From an uncultured Lachnospiraceae bacterium (GTDB lineage: Bacteria; Bacillota; Clostridia; Lachnospirales; Lachnospiraceae): a stretch of DNA of 64,000 bases. The translations under genes were made by a program, and so were the position numbers. Location of the stretch: positions 1 to 64,000 of the forward strand of contig CANQPJ010000006.1 in NCBI GenBank assembly GCA_947625755.1. Reading direction: 5' to 3'. Under the pieces are notes generated by a model, which made no database searches, was not told the origin of the DNA, and saw nothing but the letters and a program-made list of their open reading frames with translations. Positions 45,241 through 53,899 of the stretch are shown in pieces (position 1 is the first letter of the stretch; each line of letters opens with the position of its first letter).

Positions 45241-46587
45241 TTATCCTTTTATCTTTTCAAAAGTAGAAATAAAAAATCCATCCATTCCATAATCACCTGT
45301 AAATATCTGAATATAACCTTTTTCTGACCTTAATGCAGCCGGCACCTGCTTATCAAAGGCTTTCCGCCTAAATGGTAAATTCTGCTCTATCCACTCGACA
45401 TTGTCATCATTCTCAAATGTATTCACAGTACATGTGCTAAATACGAGTGTACCGCCGGGCTTTACATATTGGCTTACCACGGATAATATATTCCGCTGCA
45501 ACTTTACCAGTTGAAAAATCTGATGTTCTGACACATTGTATTTAATATCACTTTTATTTCCAATAACCCCCAAACCGGAGCATGGTAAATCAGCAATGAC
45601 AATATCTGCTTTTTCAACCGAATCTTCATCCAATTTTACAGCATCCATAACTGAAGTCTTTATATTTTTTACACCAATTCTTTTTATGTTTTCTTTGAGC
45701 AAACCTATTTTGTAGTCAGACACATCTCTGGAATCCACACATCCGGTACCATTCATTAATTCACAAATATGTAAACTTTTTCCTCCGGGAGCAGCGCAAA
45801 CATCAATAACATAATCTCCCGGTCTGACTCCACTTGCCAGTCCGGCTATCATAGAGCTTTCATCTTGAACTGTAATCAGCCCTGCCTTAAATGCATCCAG
45901 TTTTTCCAGACTGTCATATCCTTTGATGTGTAAAGCGTTTTCATAGATTCCTGACTGTTCCACCTGTACTCCCTGCGCGTTTAGATTTTCAATAATTTCC
46001 GACAGAGTCGCTTTCCTTGTATTACATCTTACGGTTGTGGTTTTTTGCAGATACAGGCTTTCAAGCATGGCCGTCGTTTTCTTATCCCCATACTGTTTCT
46101 TCCACATTCCAACAATCCACTTCGGTATTGAATATTGTATGGAAAGTCTCTCTGTTTCCTTTTGGGGATAGCTTATATTTTCTATATTTCTGGCAATATT
46201 TCGTAGAACGCCGTTAACAAATCCCGTTAATCCTGCTATTTTTCTTTTGCGTGTGATTTTGACTGCTTCGTTACAGACCGCTGATACCGGTACGGAATCC
46301 ATATACTTCAACTGATAAACGGACATAATCAGTATCCAGCGTATCATTGGTTTCATTTTGCCGGTGGGTGTTGTGGAAAATTGATTGATAATATATTCCA
46401 TTTCAATTTTCCTCTCAATACTCCCGCGAAACAAAACCGTAACAAAAGCTCTCTGCTGTTTATCCAGAAAACTATAAGAATCCAGAGATTTTTTTAAAAT
46501 AATATGACTTTTTTCTCCTGCCTCTAATTCCATCAGCATAGAGAGAACCATATTCCGCAAATTGACCTGCGTTTTGACGTTAGTCAT
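45241..46587 (-). CDS. rsmB: 16S rRNA (cytosine(967)-C(5))-methyltransferase RsmB
   Basis: A 448-residue protein: an N-terminal NusB-like RNA-binding domain (VNLRNMVLSMLMELEAG to about residue 140), then the SAM domain with VCAAPGGKSLHICELM, DLPCSGLGVIG and the catalytic VFSTCTVNTFENDDNV. ATG 46587 is preferred since GGAGGC stands just in front, inside the end of the zinc-peptidase gene; the two genes overlap by 8 bp. Confidence 0.95.
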   Translation of the reverse strand: MTNVKTQVNLRNMVLSMLMELEAGEKSHIILKKSLDSYSFLDKQQRAFVTVLFRGSIERKIEMEYIINQFSTTPTGKMKPMIRWILIMSVYQLKYMDSVPVSAVCNEAVKITRKRKIAGLTGFVNGVLRNIARNIENISYPQKETERLSIQYSIPKWIVGMWKKQYGDKKTTAMLESLYLQKTTTVRCNTRKATLSEIIENLNAQGVQVEQSGIYENALHIKGYDSLEKLDAFKAGLITVQDESSMIAGLASGVRPGDYVIDVCAAPGGKSLHICELMNGTGCVDSRDVSDYKIGLLKENIKRIGVKNIKTSVMDAVKLDEDSVEKADIVIADLPCSGLGVIGNKSDIKYNVSEHQIFQLVKLQRNILSVVSQYVKPGGTLVFSTCTVNTFENDDNVEWIEQNLPFRRKAFDKQVPAALRSEKGYIQIFTGDYGMDGFFISTFEKIKG

Positions 46588-47287
46588 TATCTCTGCCTCC
46601 GAATAATAACACAAGCCTGAGTAACTGCAATATGGAAGATGCTGCAGCTGCAACATAAGTAAGCGCTGCTGCTCCCAACACTTTCCGTGTATATTTCAGT
46701 TCCTGATTACCAAAAATTCCTGTAGACTCCAATACTCTGACAGCCCGGTTGGAAGCATTAAATTCTACCGGTAATGTGACAAGCTGGAATAAAACCGCCA
46801 AGGAAAAAGCAAATATTCCGATGTCAATCATTGTCTGTCCTGTTCCCTGTCCATAAAACAAGATTCCGATAATAATCAATATCCATGATAATCTGGAACC
46901 CCAGTTAGCAAATGGTACCAATGCATTTCTAACCGATATAGGCACATAACCTTTATGGTGCTGCAGGGCATGACCACACTCGTGAGCTGCCACGCCAATG
47001 GCCGCCACACTGGTGCTTGCATATGTGGCATCTGACAGACTTAATACTTTATTTTTAGGATTGTAATTATCTGTTAAATCTCCACCAATATGCTGGATTG
47101 TAACATCATATATTCCCTGTGATTCTAATATTCTTGCGGCTGCCTGCGCACCTGTCATGCCCGAATTACTCGCCACTTTAGAATATTTCCTAAATGTCGA
47201 ATTGACATGTGCCGATGCCGCCAGACATAGCAGCATACCGATAATAATTAATACATATGTTGGATCAAAATAAAAACCATATAACAT
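46580..47287 (-). CDS. YugP-type neutral zinc metallopeptidase (membrane)
   Basis: A 235-residue membrane protein of the zinc_peptidase_2 family. It has an N-terminal membrane segment, the substrate region SGMTGAQAARILESQGIYDVTIQ, the metal site VAAHECGHALQHHKGYV (HExxH) and two or three more membrane spans. It probably cleaves membrane or secreted proteins; no substrate is established. ATG follows AAGGAGG. It lies between fmt and rsmB, the common Clostridial place. Confidence 0.9.
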   Translation of the reverse strand: MLYGFYFDPTYVLIIIGMLLCLAASAHVNSTFRKYSKVASNSGMTGAQAAARILESQGIYDVTIQHIGGDLTDNYNPKNKVLSLSDATYASTSVAAIGVAAHECGHALQHHKGYVPISVRNALVPFANWGSRLSWILIIIGILFYGQGTGQTMIDIGIFAFSLAVLFQLVTLPVEFNASNRAVRVLESTGIFGNQELKYTRKVLGAAALTYVAAAASSILQLLRLVLLFGGRDND

Positions 47288-47298
47288 AACTTCCTCCT

Positions 47299-48222
47299 TT
47301 ATTCCCCTAACTGAACCGCATGCATCTGGTATCCGTTGAGAAAAGATGTAACATCCATGCGCTTCTTTCCTTCTAATTGTAATTCTTTAATATCCAAATA
47401 ACCTTCTCCGGTGGCTACCTGCAATGACTTATTTTTTTTGCATATTGTACCCGGCTCTTCTTTTACCGGTTCGTCAATTACATCTGCATCCCATATTTTT
47501 AATACTTTCCCATCAAGAAATGTAAATGCACTTGGCCATGGATTAAGTCCCCTGATTAGTCTTTCAATCTCTACAGCCGGTTTTCGAAAGTCAATATGCC
47601 CTAATTCCTTTGTGATTTTTCCGGCATAGGTAGACGCTTCCTCATTTTGTGGAATACGCTTTACGGTATTATTTTCAAGCTGCTCAAGCGTCTTTAATAT
47701 CAGCTCTCCCCCTTTTATTGACAATTTATCAAATAAACTGCCGCCTGTTTCTTTCTTATCCAGTCTGATAATTGTTTTATCAATAATATCTCCGGTATCC
47801 AGTCCTTCTGCCATATACATTGTGGTTACTCCACTGAACTCTTCTCCATCAATGACTGCCCATTGTATCGGTGCCGCTCCTCTGTATTTTGGAAGCAGTG
47901 ATGCATGAACATTGATACAGCCATATTTTGGCAAATCCAATATTTCCTTTGAAAGCAGCTGTCCAAAAGCTATTACAACAATTACATCCGGAGCTAACTG
48001 TTTTAGTATATCCACAAATTCTGAATTTCTTACCCGGTCGGGCTGAAAAACCGGAATATCCAGTTCTATTGCTTTTTCCTTAACCGGTGTAAACTGCATT
48101 TTATGACCTCTTCCCTTTGGTCGGTCCTGCTGTGTGACAACGGCTGCGACCTGATGCTTTTGTGCAATTTTCTCCAAAGCGGGAACAGAAAAATCAGGTG
48201 TTCCCATAAATACAACTCTCAT
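47299..48222 (-). CDS. fmt: Methionyl-tRNA formyltransferase
   Basis: A 307-residue enzyme that formylates initiator Met-tRNA using 10-formyl-THF. It starts MRVVFMGTPDFSVPALEKI, has FGQLLSKEILDLPKYGCINVHASLLPKYRGAAPIQWA with the catalytic N-H-x-S pattern, and GLDTGDIID. The C-terminal OB-like domain follows. ATG follows AGAGGT. It sits next to def, the deformylase, and the formyl donor genes folD and fhs lie about 3 kb upstream. Confidence 0.97.
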   Translation of the reverse strand: MRVVFMGTPDFSVPALEKIAQKHQVAAVVTQQDRPKGRGHKMQFTPVKEKAIELDIPVFQPDRVRNSEFVDILKQLAPDVIVVIAFGQLLSKEILDLPKYGCINVHASLLPKYRGAAPIQWAVIDGEEFSGVTTMYMAEGLDTGDIIDKTIIRLDKKETGGSLFDKLSIKGGELILKTLEQLENNTVKRIPQNEEASTYAGKITKELGHIDFRKPAVEIERLIRGLNPWPSAFTFLDGKVLKIWDADVIDEPVKEEPGTICKKNKSLQVATGEGYLDIKELQLEGKKRMDVTSFLNGYQMHAVQLGE

Positions 48223-48244
48223 ACGTTACCTCTGACATTTTTAA

Positions 48245-48742
48245 TCAATTATTTTCATTTTTATATAATTCTTCGTTATTGTATAGTTTTCCTTCTACTT
48301 TATCTACATATACTACACCATCCAAATGGTCATTTTCGTGAAGAATACACCGGGCAAGCAATCCCTCTGCTTCCATTTCAAATTCTTCCATTTTTTCATT
48401 CATTGCCTTTACCTTTATCCGGCTGGATCTGGTAACCAAGCCTGATTTTCCGGGTACGCTTAAACACCCCTCATAATCTGTCTGACTTCCTTCTCTGTCT
48501 ATAATTTCCGGATTGATAAAGACATAAGGAACACTGTTGCCCTCCTCATCTCCACAGTCAATTACAAAAATTCGTTTTAAAATTCCCACCTGTGGCGCCG
48601 CCAGTCCTACTCCGTTTGCCTCATACATCGTGTCAAACATATCTCCAATAAGAATTTTGGTTCTCAAATTCATCTCTTTGACCGGTTTACAAACCTTCCG
48701 GAGACATCCTTCGCCTAATTCTCTAATATTTCTAATTGCCAT
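48245..48742 (-). CDS. def: Peptide deformylase
   Basis: A 165-residue metalloenzyme that removes the N-formyl group from nascent proteins. The three motifs are present: GVGLAAPQVGI, EGCLSVPG and the HENDHLDG metal site. ATG 48742 follows GGGAGAG and fits the family start (MAIRNIREL-G). An open frame extends further upstream to 48826, but that part is a copied repeat (see 48777-48968) and has no homology. Confidence 0.95.
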   Translation of the reverse strand: MAIRNIRELGEGCLRKVCKPVKEMNLRTKILIGDMFDTMYEANGVGLAAPQVGILKRIFVIDCGDEEGNSVPYVFINPEIIDREGSQTDYEGCLSVPGKSGLVTRSSRIKVKAMNEKMEEFEMEAEGLLARCILHENDHLDGVVYVDKVEGKLYNNEELYKNENN

Positions 48743-48776
48743 AATTCTCTCCCTTTCACTATTATTATCAACTTCT

Positions 48777-48975
48777 GCCATCAGCTCAAAAATTTTTTCC
48801 AAATTTTTTTCGCTGTGCTGAATCATCTTTTTTTTCTTCCGCCATCAGCTCAAAAATTTCTTCCAAATTTTTTCGCTGTGCTGAATCATCATATGATTCA
48901 GCACAAGCTATAAGATATTACGATGGAAAATTCTGCAAGTAGCCTTTTCCATCGTAATATCTTATAGCTGATGGC
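48777..48975. repeat. Direct repeat and nested palindromes between priA and def
   Basis: A 50-bp unit (GCCATCAGCTCAAAAATT... to GCTGAATCATC) occurs at 48777-48827 and 48841-48890. Next are a perfect 13-bp inverted repeat (48877-48889 / 48893-48905, arm TGTGCTGAATCAT), then a perfect 24-bp inverted repeat (48907-48930 / 48945-48968) with a 14-nt loop. The outer AGCTGATGGC at 48966-48975 pairs with GCCATCAGCT at 48841-48850, so the whole block can fold as one branched hairpin. Confidence 0.85.
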
Positions 48976-48983
48976 AGAACGCA

Positions 48984-51215
48984 TTATGCTTTGAAATCAT
49001 ATTGTACACTTACTTTTTTGAATTTTTGTGAACAATTTATTACATCTTCTAAATAATCTTTTAGAGCAACCATCTTTATCCTGTCACTGCTTTTTAAATA
49101 GACTATTTTTCTAAATGTATCATTAATCTTTGCTATCGGTGGATCTGCCGGTCCGATAACAGTTAAATTATTAAAGTTTTTATCTTTATATTCTCTTATA
49201 ATATTGACAAACTCCTCTGTAACCATAGAAAGTTCTTTTTGCTCTTTACATTGCAATAACACAGAAACCATATTAGAAGCGGGTGGATACTGCATTAACT
49301 TTCTATAAGCTATCTCTTCTTCGAAAAATTCTTCATAATTCTGATGACTGGCAGTCTCAATGCTGTAATTATCCGGAGAATATGTCTGAATTACTACATG
49401 ACCCGGCAATTCACTCCGCCCTGCTCGTCCTGCTGCCTGACACAATAACTGAAAAGTTTTTTCCGTGGCACTGTAGTCCGATGCATAAAGGGACATGTCG
49501 GCTGCAATCACACCTACAAGGGTAACCCCCGGAAAATCATGCCCTTTAACAATCATCTGGGTTCCCACCAGTATGTCTGCCTCTCTATTTGCAAAAGCTG
49601 AAAGAATTGCTTCATGACCGCCTTTTCTGGATGTGGTATCTGCATCCATCCGAAGAACTCTTGCATCAGGAAACATTTTCTTAACAGACGCCTCAATCTG
49701 CTGTGTGCCTATTCCAAATGCGCCAAGATATTTTGAACCGCATTTTGGACAAACATTCGGTAAATCTTCCGTATGTCCACAGTAATGGCATATTAATTTT
49801 TTATTTCTATGTAATTTTAACGTGACATCACAATGAGGACATTTCATCGCCTCTCCACAATCCCTGCAGGACACAAATCCGGCATATCCTCTTCTGTTAA
49901 TGAACAGCATGGTCTGTTGTTTTTTATCTAATCTGTCACGGATTAGTTCTTGCAGTTTTTCACTAAAAATTGATTTATTATCTTTTTTCAGTTCTTCCCT
50001 TAAATCCACCACAGATACATCAGGAAGCCTTCCTTTTTCTCTTTGAGTTAATCTGTGTAAATAATATATGCCATTCTTTGCTCTGTAAAAAGATTCTATG
50101 GAAGGGGTTGCTGACCCAAGCACTAAAGCTGCCCCTTCATCTTTTGCACGTTTTATTGCCACCTCCACAGAATGGTATTTGGGAACTGACTCGCTTTTAT
50201 ATGCGCTTTCGTGCTCCTCATCTATCACAATCAGTCCGAGGTTTTTAAATGGTGTAAACAATGCGGACCTTGGTCCTATCATAATGGAAATATCCCCTTT
50301 TTTTGCACGTTCAAACTGGTCATATCGTTCTCCCTTGGAGAGTTTTGAATTGACAATCGATACTTTATCTCCAAATCTTCTGGTAAATCTCATCACAGTC
50401 TGATATGTCAGCGCAATCTCGGGAATTAATACAATCGCTGCTTTTTTCGCCCTGATTGTATAGTCGATTAAATCCATATAAACTTCTGTCTTCCCACTTC
50501 CCGTGATACCATAAATCAAATGAATATTGGGCTTTGTCCTTTTTTGAAAGTCCATGGTTTTCTTTATGCTTTCAGCGACCTCTCTCTGCTGTCTGCTCAA
50601 TACAATATCATATTCTCCCTGCCTGGCTGATTTCACAGGTCTTCTGTAATCTGTATCACTATGTATAACAATATCTCCCAGCTGTTCCATTGTTTTCAAA
50701 GTGCTGGCAGAAATGTTCAACTTGTTTACTACAAGATTTTTAGGCAGGCTTTTTGATGTCTTTAACTCTTCTAAAAGCCGTACCCTTGCTTTTGCATTTC
50801 TTTTTTGATAGGCATTTATTTTTTCTTCTGTCTCTGTATCTGACAGTTTCAGAATAACCGTCTTTTTTTCTACACTCCTTATTGTTTTTTTAACCGGTAT
50901 AACTGTCTTTAATGCCTGATTCATAGTGGATGCATAATTTTCTTTGATCCACCACGCCAGTTTTATCAGTTCACTCTCCACGGATGCAGCATCTTCTACA
51001 ACAGAGTCAATCTCTTTCATTTTTTCAATTTCAAACCCCGGTTTATCCATTATTTCTATCACATATCCTGTTATCAGACGATTTCCTCTTCCAAAAGGAA
51101 TGATTACTGCCGTGCCTACTTTTACACTGTCCGTTAATTTTTCAGGAATAATGTATCCGAAAGGATGGTCTAACTTTTCATGTGAAATATCAACAATAAC
51201 ATTTGCAAACTTCAT
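48984..51215 (-). CDS. priA: Primosomal replication restart helicase PriA
   Basis: A 743-residue 3'-5' helicase that reloads the replisome. N-terminal DNA-binding domain (FANVIVDISHEKLDHPFGYIIP), Walker A YGITGSGKTEVYMDLI, DEEHESAYK, LGSATPSIES, then eight zinc-binding cysteines (CRDCGEAMKCPHCDVTL ... CHYCGH ... CPKCGS) and QAAGRAGRS. ATG 51215 follows AAAGGGGGC and fits the family; an ATG 33 bases upstream is not needed. Confidence 0.96.
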   Translation of the reverse strand: MKFANVIVDISHEKLDHPFGYIIPEKLTDSVKVGTAVIIPFGRGNRLITGYVIEIMDKPGFEIEKMKEIDSVVEDAASVESELIKLAWWIKENYASTMNQALKTVIPVKKTIRSVEKKTVILKLSDTETEEKINAYQKRNAKARVRLLEELKTSKSLPKNLVVNKLNISASTLKTMEQLGDIVIHSDTDYRRPVKSARQGEYDIVLSRQQREVAESIKKTMDFQKRTKPNIHLIYGITGSGKTEVYMDLIDYTIRAKKAAIVLIPEIALTYQTVMRFTRRFGDKVSIVNSKLSKGERYDQFERAKKGDISIMIGPRSALFTPFKNLGLIVIDEEHESAYKSESVPKYHSVEVAIKRAKDEGAALVLGSATPSIESFYRAKNGIYYLHRLTQREKGRLPDVSVVDLREELKKDNKSIFSEKLQELIRDRLDKKQQTMLFINRRGYAGFVSCRDCGEAMKCPHCDVTLKLHRNKKLICHYCGHTEDLPNVCPKCGSKYLGAFGIGTQQIEASVKKMFPDARVLRMDADTTSRKGGHEAILSAFANREADILVGTQMIVKGHDFPGVTLVGVIAADMSLYASDYSATEKTFQLLCQAAGRAGRSELPGHVVIQTYSPDNYSIETASHQNYEEFFEEEIAYRKLMQYPPASNMVSVLLQCKEQKELSMVTEEFVNIIREYKDKNFNNLTVIGPADPPIAKINDTFRKIVYLKSSDRIKMVALKDYLEDVINCSQKFKKVSVQYDFKA

Positions 51216-51271
51216 GGAAGCCCCCTTTATTACAAATGGGTCTATCAAATGATGGACCCATTAAAATCTGA

Positions 51272-52117
51272 CTATTTATTCTGTTCCACACTTTTTAGAC
51301 AATTTACTAATAACATTGTTACTGTCATTGGTCCTACACCGCCCGGAACCGGAGTAATGGCACCGGCCTTTGGTTCTACGGATGCAAAGTCCACATCTCC
51401 ACATAACTTTCCGTTTTCATCTCTGTCCATTCCCACATCAATAATGACTGCGCCTTCTTTTACATAGTCATCCGTAATATATTTTGCTTTACCAATCGCT
51501 GCAATCAAAATGTCGGCACGTTTTGTAACCTCTTTTAAATCTTTTGTTCTGGAATGGGTAATCGTGACTGTGGCATTTTCTTTTAACATCAGCATCGCCA
51601 TTGGTTTTCCAACAATATTGCTTCGTCCAATGATAACACATTCCCTGCCTGCAATATCAACGCCGCTTCTTTTTAACATTTCAATAATACCTGCCGGCGT
51701 ACATGGAAGAAATGTATCTTCGCCAATGACCATCTTTCCAACATTAACCGGATGAAATCCATCCACATCCTTTTTACTGTCAATGGCAAGCAGAATCCTG
51801 CTTTCATCAATGTGCTTTGGAAGCGGCAGTTGAACCAGAATTCCATTAACGGTATTATCCTGATTCAGGTCGTTTACTACCTGCAGCAGCTCTTCCTCTG
51901 TGGTTTCCTCCGGAAGTGCCAGTGTTCTTGATGTAATACCGATATACTCACACGCCTTTTCCTTATTGCGGACATATACTGCTGATGCAGGATCATTTCC
52001 CACCTTTACCACAGCAAGAGTAATCTCTACTCCCTGTTGTTTATATACTGCAACCTGCTCTTTTAATTCATCTTTTATCGCAGCTGATATTGCCCTTCCA
52101 TCTATGATTTTCGCCAT
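51272..52117 (-). CDS. folD: Bifunctional methylenetetrahydrofolate dehydrogenase/cyclohydrolase
   Basis: A 281-residue enzyme that converts 5,10-methylene-THF to 10-formyl-THF in two steps. Motifs: YVRNKEKACEYIGI with the catalytic Lys, ILVQLPLPKHI, KDVDGFHPVNVG, IIGRSNIVGKPMAMLML and the end PGGVGPMTVTMLL. ATG follows AAAGGAAAG. It is downstream of fhs on the same strand, a one-carbon pair that supplies purines and Fmt. Confidence 0.97.
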   Translation of the reverse strand: MAKIIDGRAISAAIKDELKEQVAVYKQQGVEITLAVVKVGNDPASAVYVRNKEKACEYIGITSRTLALPEETTEEELLQVVNDLNQDNTVNGILVQLPLPKHIDESRILLAIDSKKDVDGFHPVNVGKMVIGEDTFLPCTPAGIIEMLKRSGVDIAGRECVIIGRSNIVGKPMAMLMLKENATVTITHSRTKDLKEVTKRADILIAAIGKAKYITDDYVKEGAVIIDVGMDRDENGKLCGDVDFASVEPKAGAITPVPGGVGPMTVTMLLVNCLKSVEQNK

Positions 52118-52168
52118 GATTCTTTCCTTTCCGTCCGTTTTCCAAACTTAATATATGCCATATTTCTA

Positions 52169-53839
52169 TTAGAATAATCCCTGAATTTGTCCATCATCTG
52201 TCAAATCAATTCCAAATGCCGCAGGTTTTTTTGACAATCCGGGCATCGTCATAATACTTCCGGTAATTGCCACAATAAACCCTGCCCCTGCTGAAATATA
52301 TACTTCTCTGATATTGATTGTAAATCCTGTCGGACGTCCTAATTTATTTTTATCGTCAGACAATGAATACTGTGTTTTTGCCATACATACAGGATAATCC
52401 GCATACCCTAATTTTTCTATATTGGTAATTGCTTTTTCTGCCTCCGGTGAATATGTTACATGATCTGCACCGTAGATTTTCTTTGCAACTGTCTCAATCT
52501 TTTGTTTGATTGCCATATCATCCGGATATAACGGTGCGTAATGAGAAGGCTTGGTTTCTATTGTTTCAATAACCTTTTGGGCAAGTTCTATGCCACCTTT
52601 ACCGCCTTTTTCCCATACCTCTGCCAGAGCAAAAGCGCAATCTCTCTCTTTACAGAAATTTTTGACAAACTCGTATTCTGCCTCTGTATCCGTAATAAAT
52701 TGATTTAATGTAACAACAACCGGTACACCAAACTGCTGTAAATTTTCGATATGTTTTTCGAGGTTTACGATTCCTTTCTTTAATGCCTCTATATTTTCCT
52801 CCGATAAATTTTCTTTAGCCACACCACCGTTGTATTTCAATGCCCTGACTGTGGCAACCAATACAACGCAATCCGGTTTGAGTCCTGCTTTTCTACACTT
52901 AATATCTAAAAATTTCTCTGCGCCGAGATCCGCGCCAAATCCTGCTTCCGTAATAACATAATCTGCCATCTTTAAAGCTGTCTTTGTTGCCTTCACGGAA
53001 TTACAGCCATGGGCAATATTAGCAAACGGTCCACCGTGAACCAGCGCCGGTGTATGTTCCAGCGTCTGAATCAGGTTTGGTTTCATGGCATCCTTTAAAA
53101 GTACTGCCATAGAGCCTACTGCCTTAATATCCTTTGCAGTAACAGGTTTTCCATCATATGTATATGCAACGATAATTTTTCCCAGTCTGTCTTTTAAATC
53201 TGCATAATCAGTAGCCAGACATAGAATTGCCATAATTTCTGATGCGACAGTGATTACAAAATGATCCTCCCGGACCACTCCGTCCACTTTTCTTCCCAGA
53301 CCTACTACAATATTTCTTAATACTCTGTCGTTTATATCAACGCATCTTTTCCATACTACCTGATTCGGGTCAATATTTAACTCATTTCCCTGCTGGATTG
53401 AATTATCTAACATGGCAGCCAGGAGATTGTTTGCTGAAGTAATTGCATGGAAATCACCGGTAAAATGTAAGTTTAAATCTTCCATAGGCACAACCTGTGC
53501 ATATCCACCGCCTGCTGCGCCGCCTTTAATTCCAAAACATGGTCCAAGAGACGGTTCTCTCAAAGCAATAACAGCCTTCTTATTCAACTGTCCAAACGCC
53601 TCTCCCAGTCCTACAGTTACTGTTGTCTTACCTTCTCCTGCCGGCGTTGGATTAATGGCGGTAACAAGGATTAATTTACCATCCTCGTTATCCTTAATTC
53701 TATCGTAGTACGCATTAGAGATTTTTGCTTTATACTTTCCGTATAATTCAATATCATCTTCCTGCAAGCCAATCTTTTCTGCTATTTCTTTGATTGGCAG
53801 CATTACTGCCTCCTGTGCAATCTCTATATCTGTCTTCAT
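52169..53839 (-). CDS. fhs: Formate-tetrahydrofolate ligase
   Basis: A 556-residue ATP-dependent enzyme that makes 10-formyl-THF from formate. It contains the P-loop [72 protein letters not shown] and the end [24 protein letters not shown], all standard. ATG follows AAGGAGAGG. It suggests formate or one-carbon use typical of anaerobic Clostridia. Confidence 0.98.
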   Translation of the reverse strand: MKTDIEIAQEAVMLPIKEIAEKIGLQEDDIELYGKYKAKISNAYYDRIKDNEDGKLILVTAINPTPAGEGKTTVTVGLGEAFGQLNKKAVIALREPSLGPCFGIKGGAAGGGYAQVVPMEDLNLHFTGDFHAITSANNLLAAMLDNSIQQGNELNIDPNQVVWKRCVDINDRVLRNIVVGLGRKVDGVVREDHFVITVASEIMAILCLATDYADLKDRLGKIIVAYTYDGKPVTAKDIKAVGSMAVLLKDAMKPNLIQTLEHTPALVHGGPFANIAHGCNSVKATKTALKMADYVITEAGFGADLGAEKFLDIKCRKAGLKPDCVVLVATVRALKYNGGVAKENLSEENIEALKKGIVNLEKHIENLQQFGVPVVVTLNQFITDTEAEYEFVKNFCKERDCAFALAEVWEKGGKGGIELAQKVIETIETKPSHYAPLYPDDMAIKQKIETVAKKIYGADHVTYSPEAEKAITNIEKLGYADYPVCMAKTQYSLSDDKNKLGRPTGFTINIREVYISAGAGFIVAITGSIMTMPGLSKKPAAFGIDLTDDGQIQGLF

Positions 53840-53899
53840 AAATCCTCTCCTTATCTTTTTTCTTTTGCTTTATGATTCATATTTACTTTATTATTTATT

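Noticed and set aside
48743-48826. A longer peptide deformylase starting at 48826
   Set aside because: The extra codons are part of a duplicated repeat; a strong ribosome binding site and the family start are at 48742.
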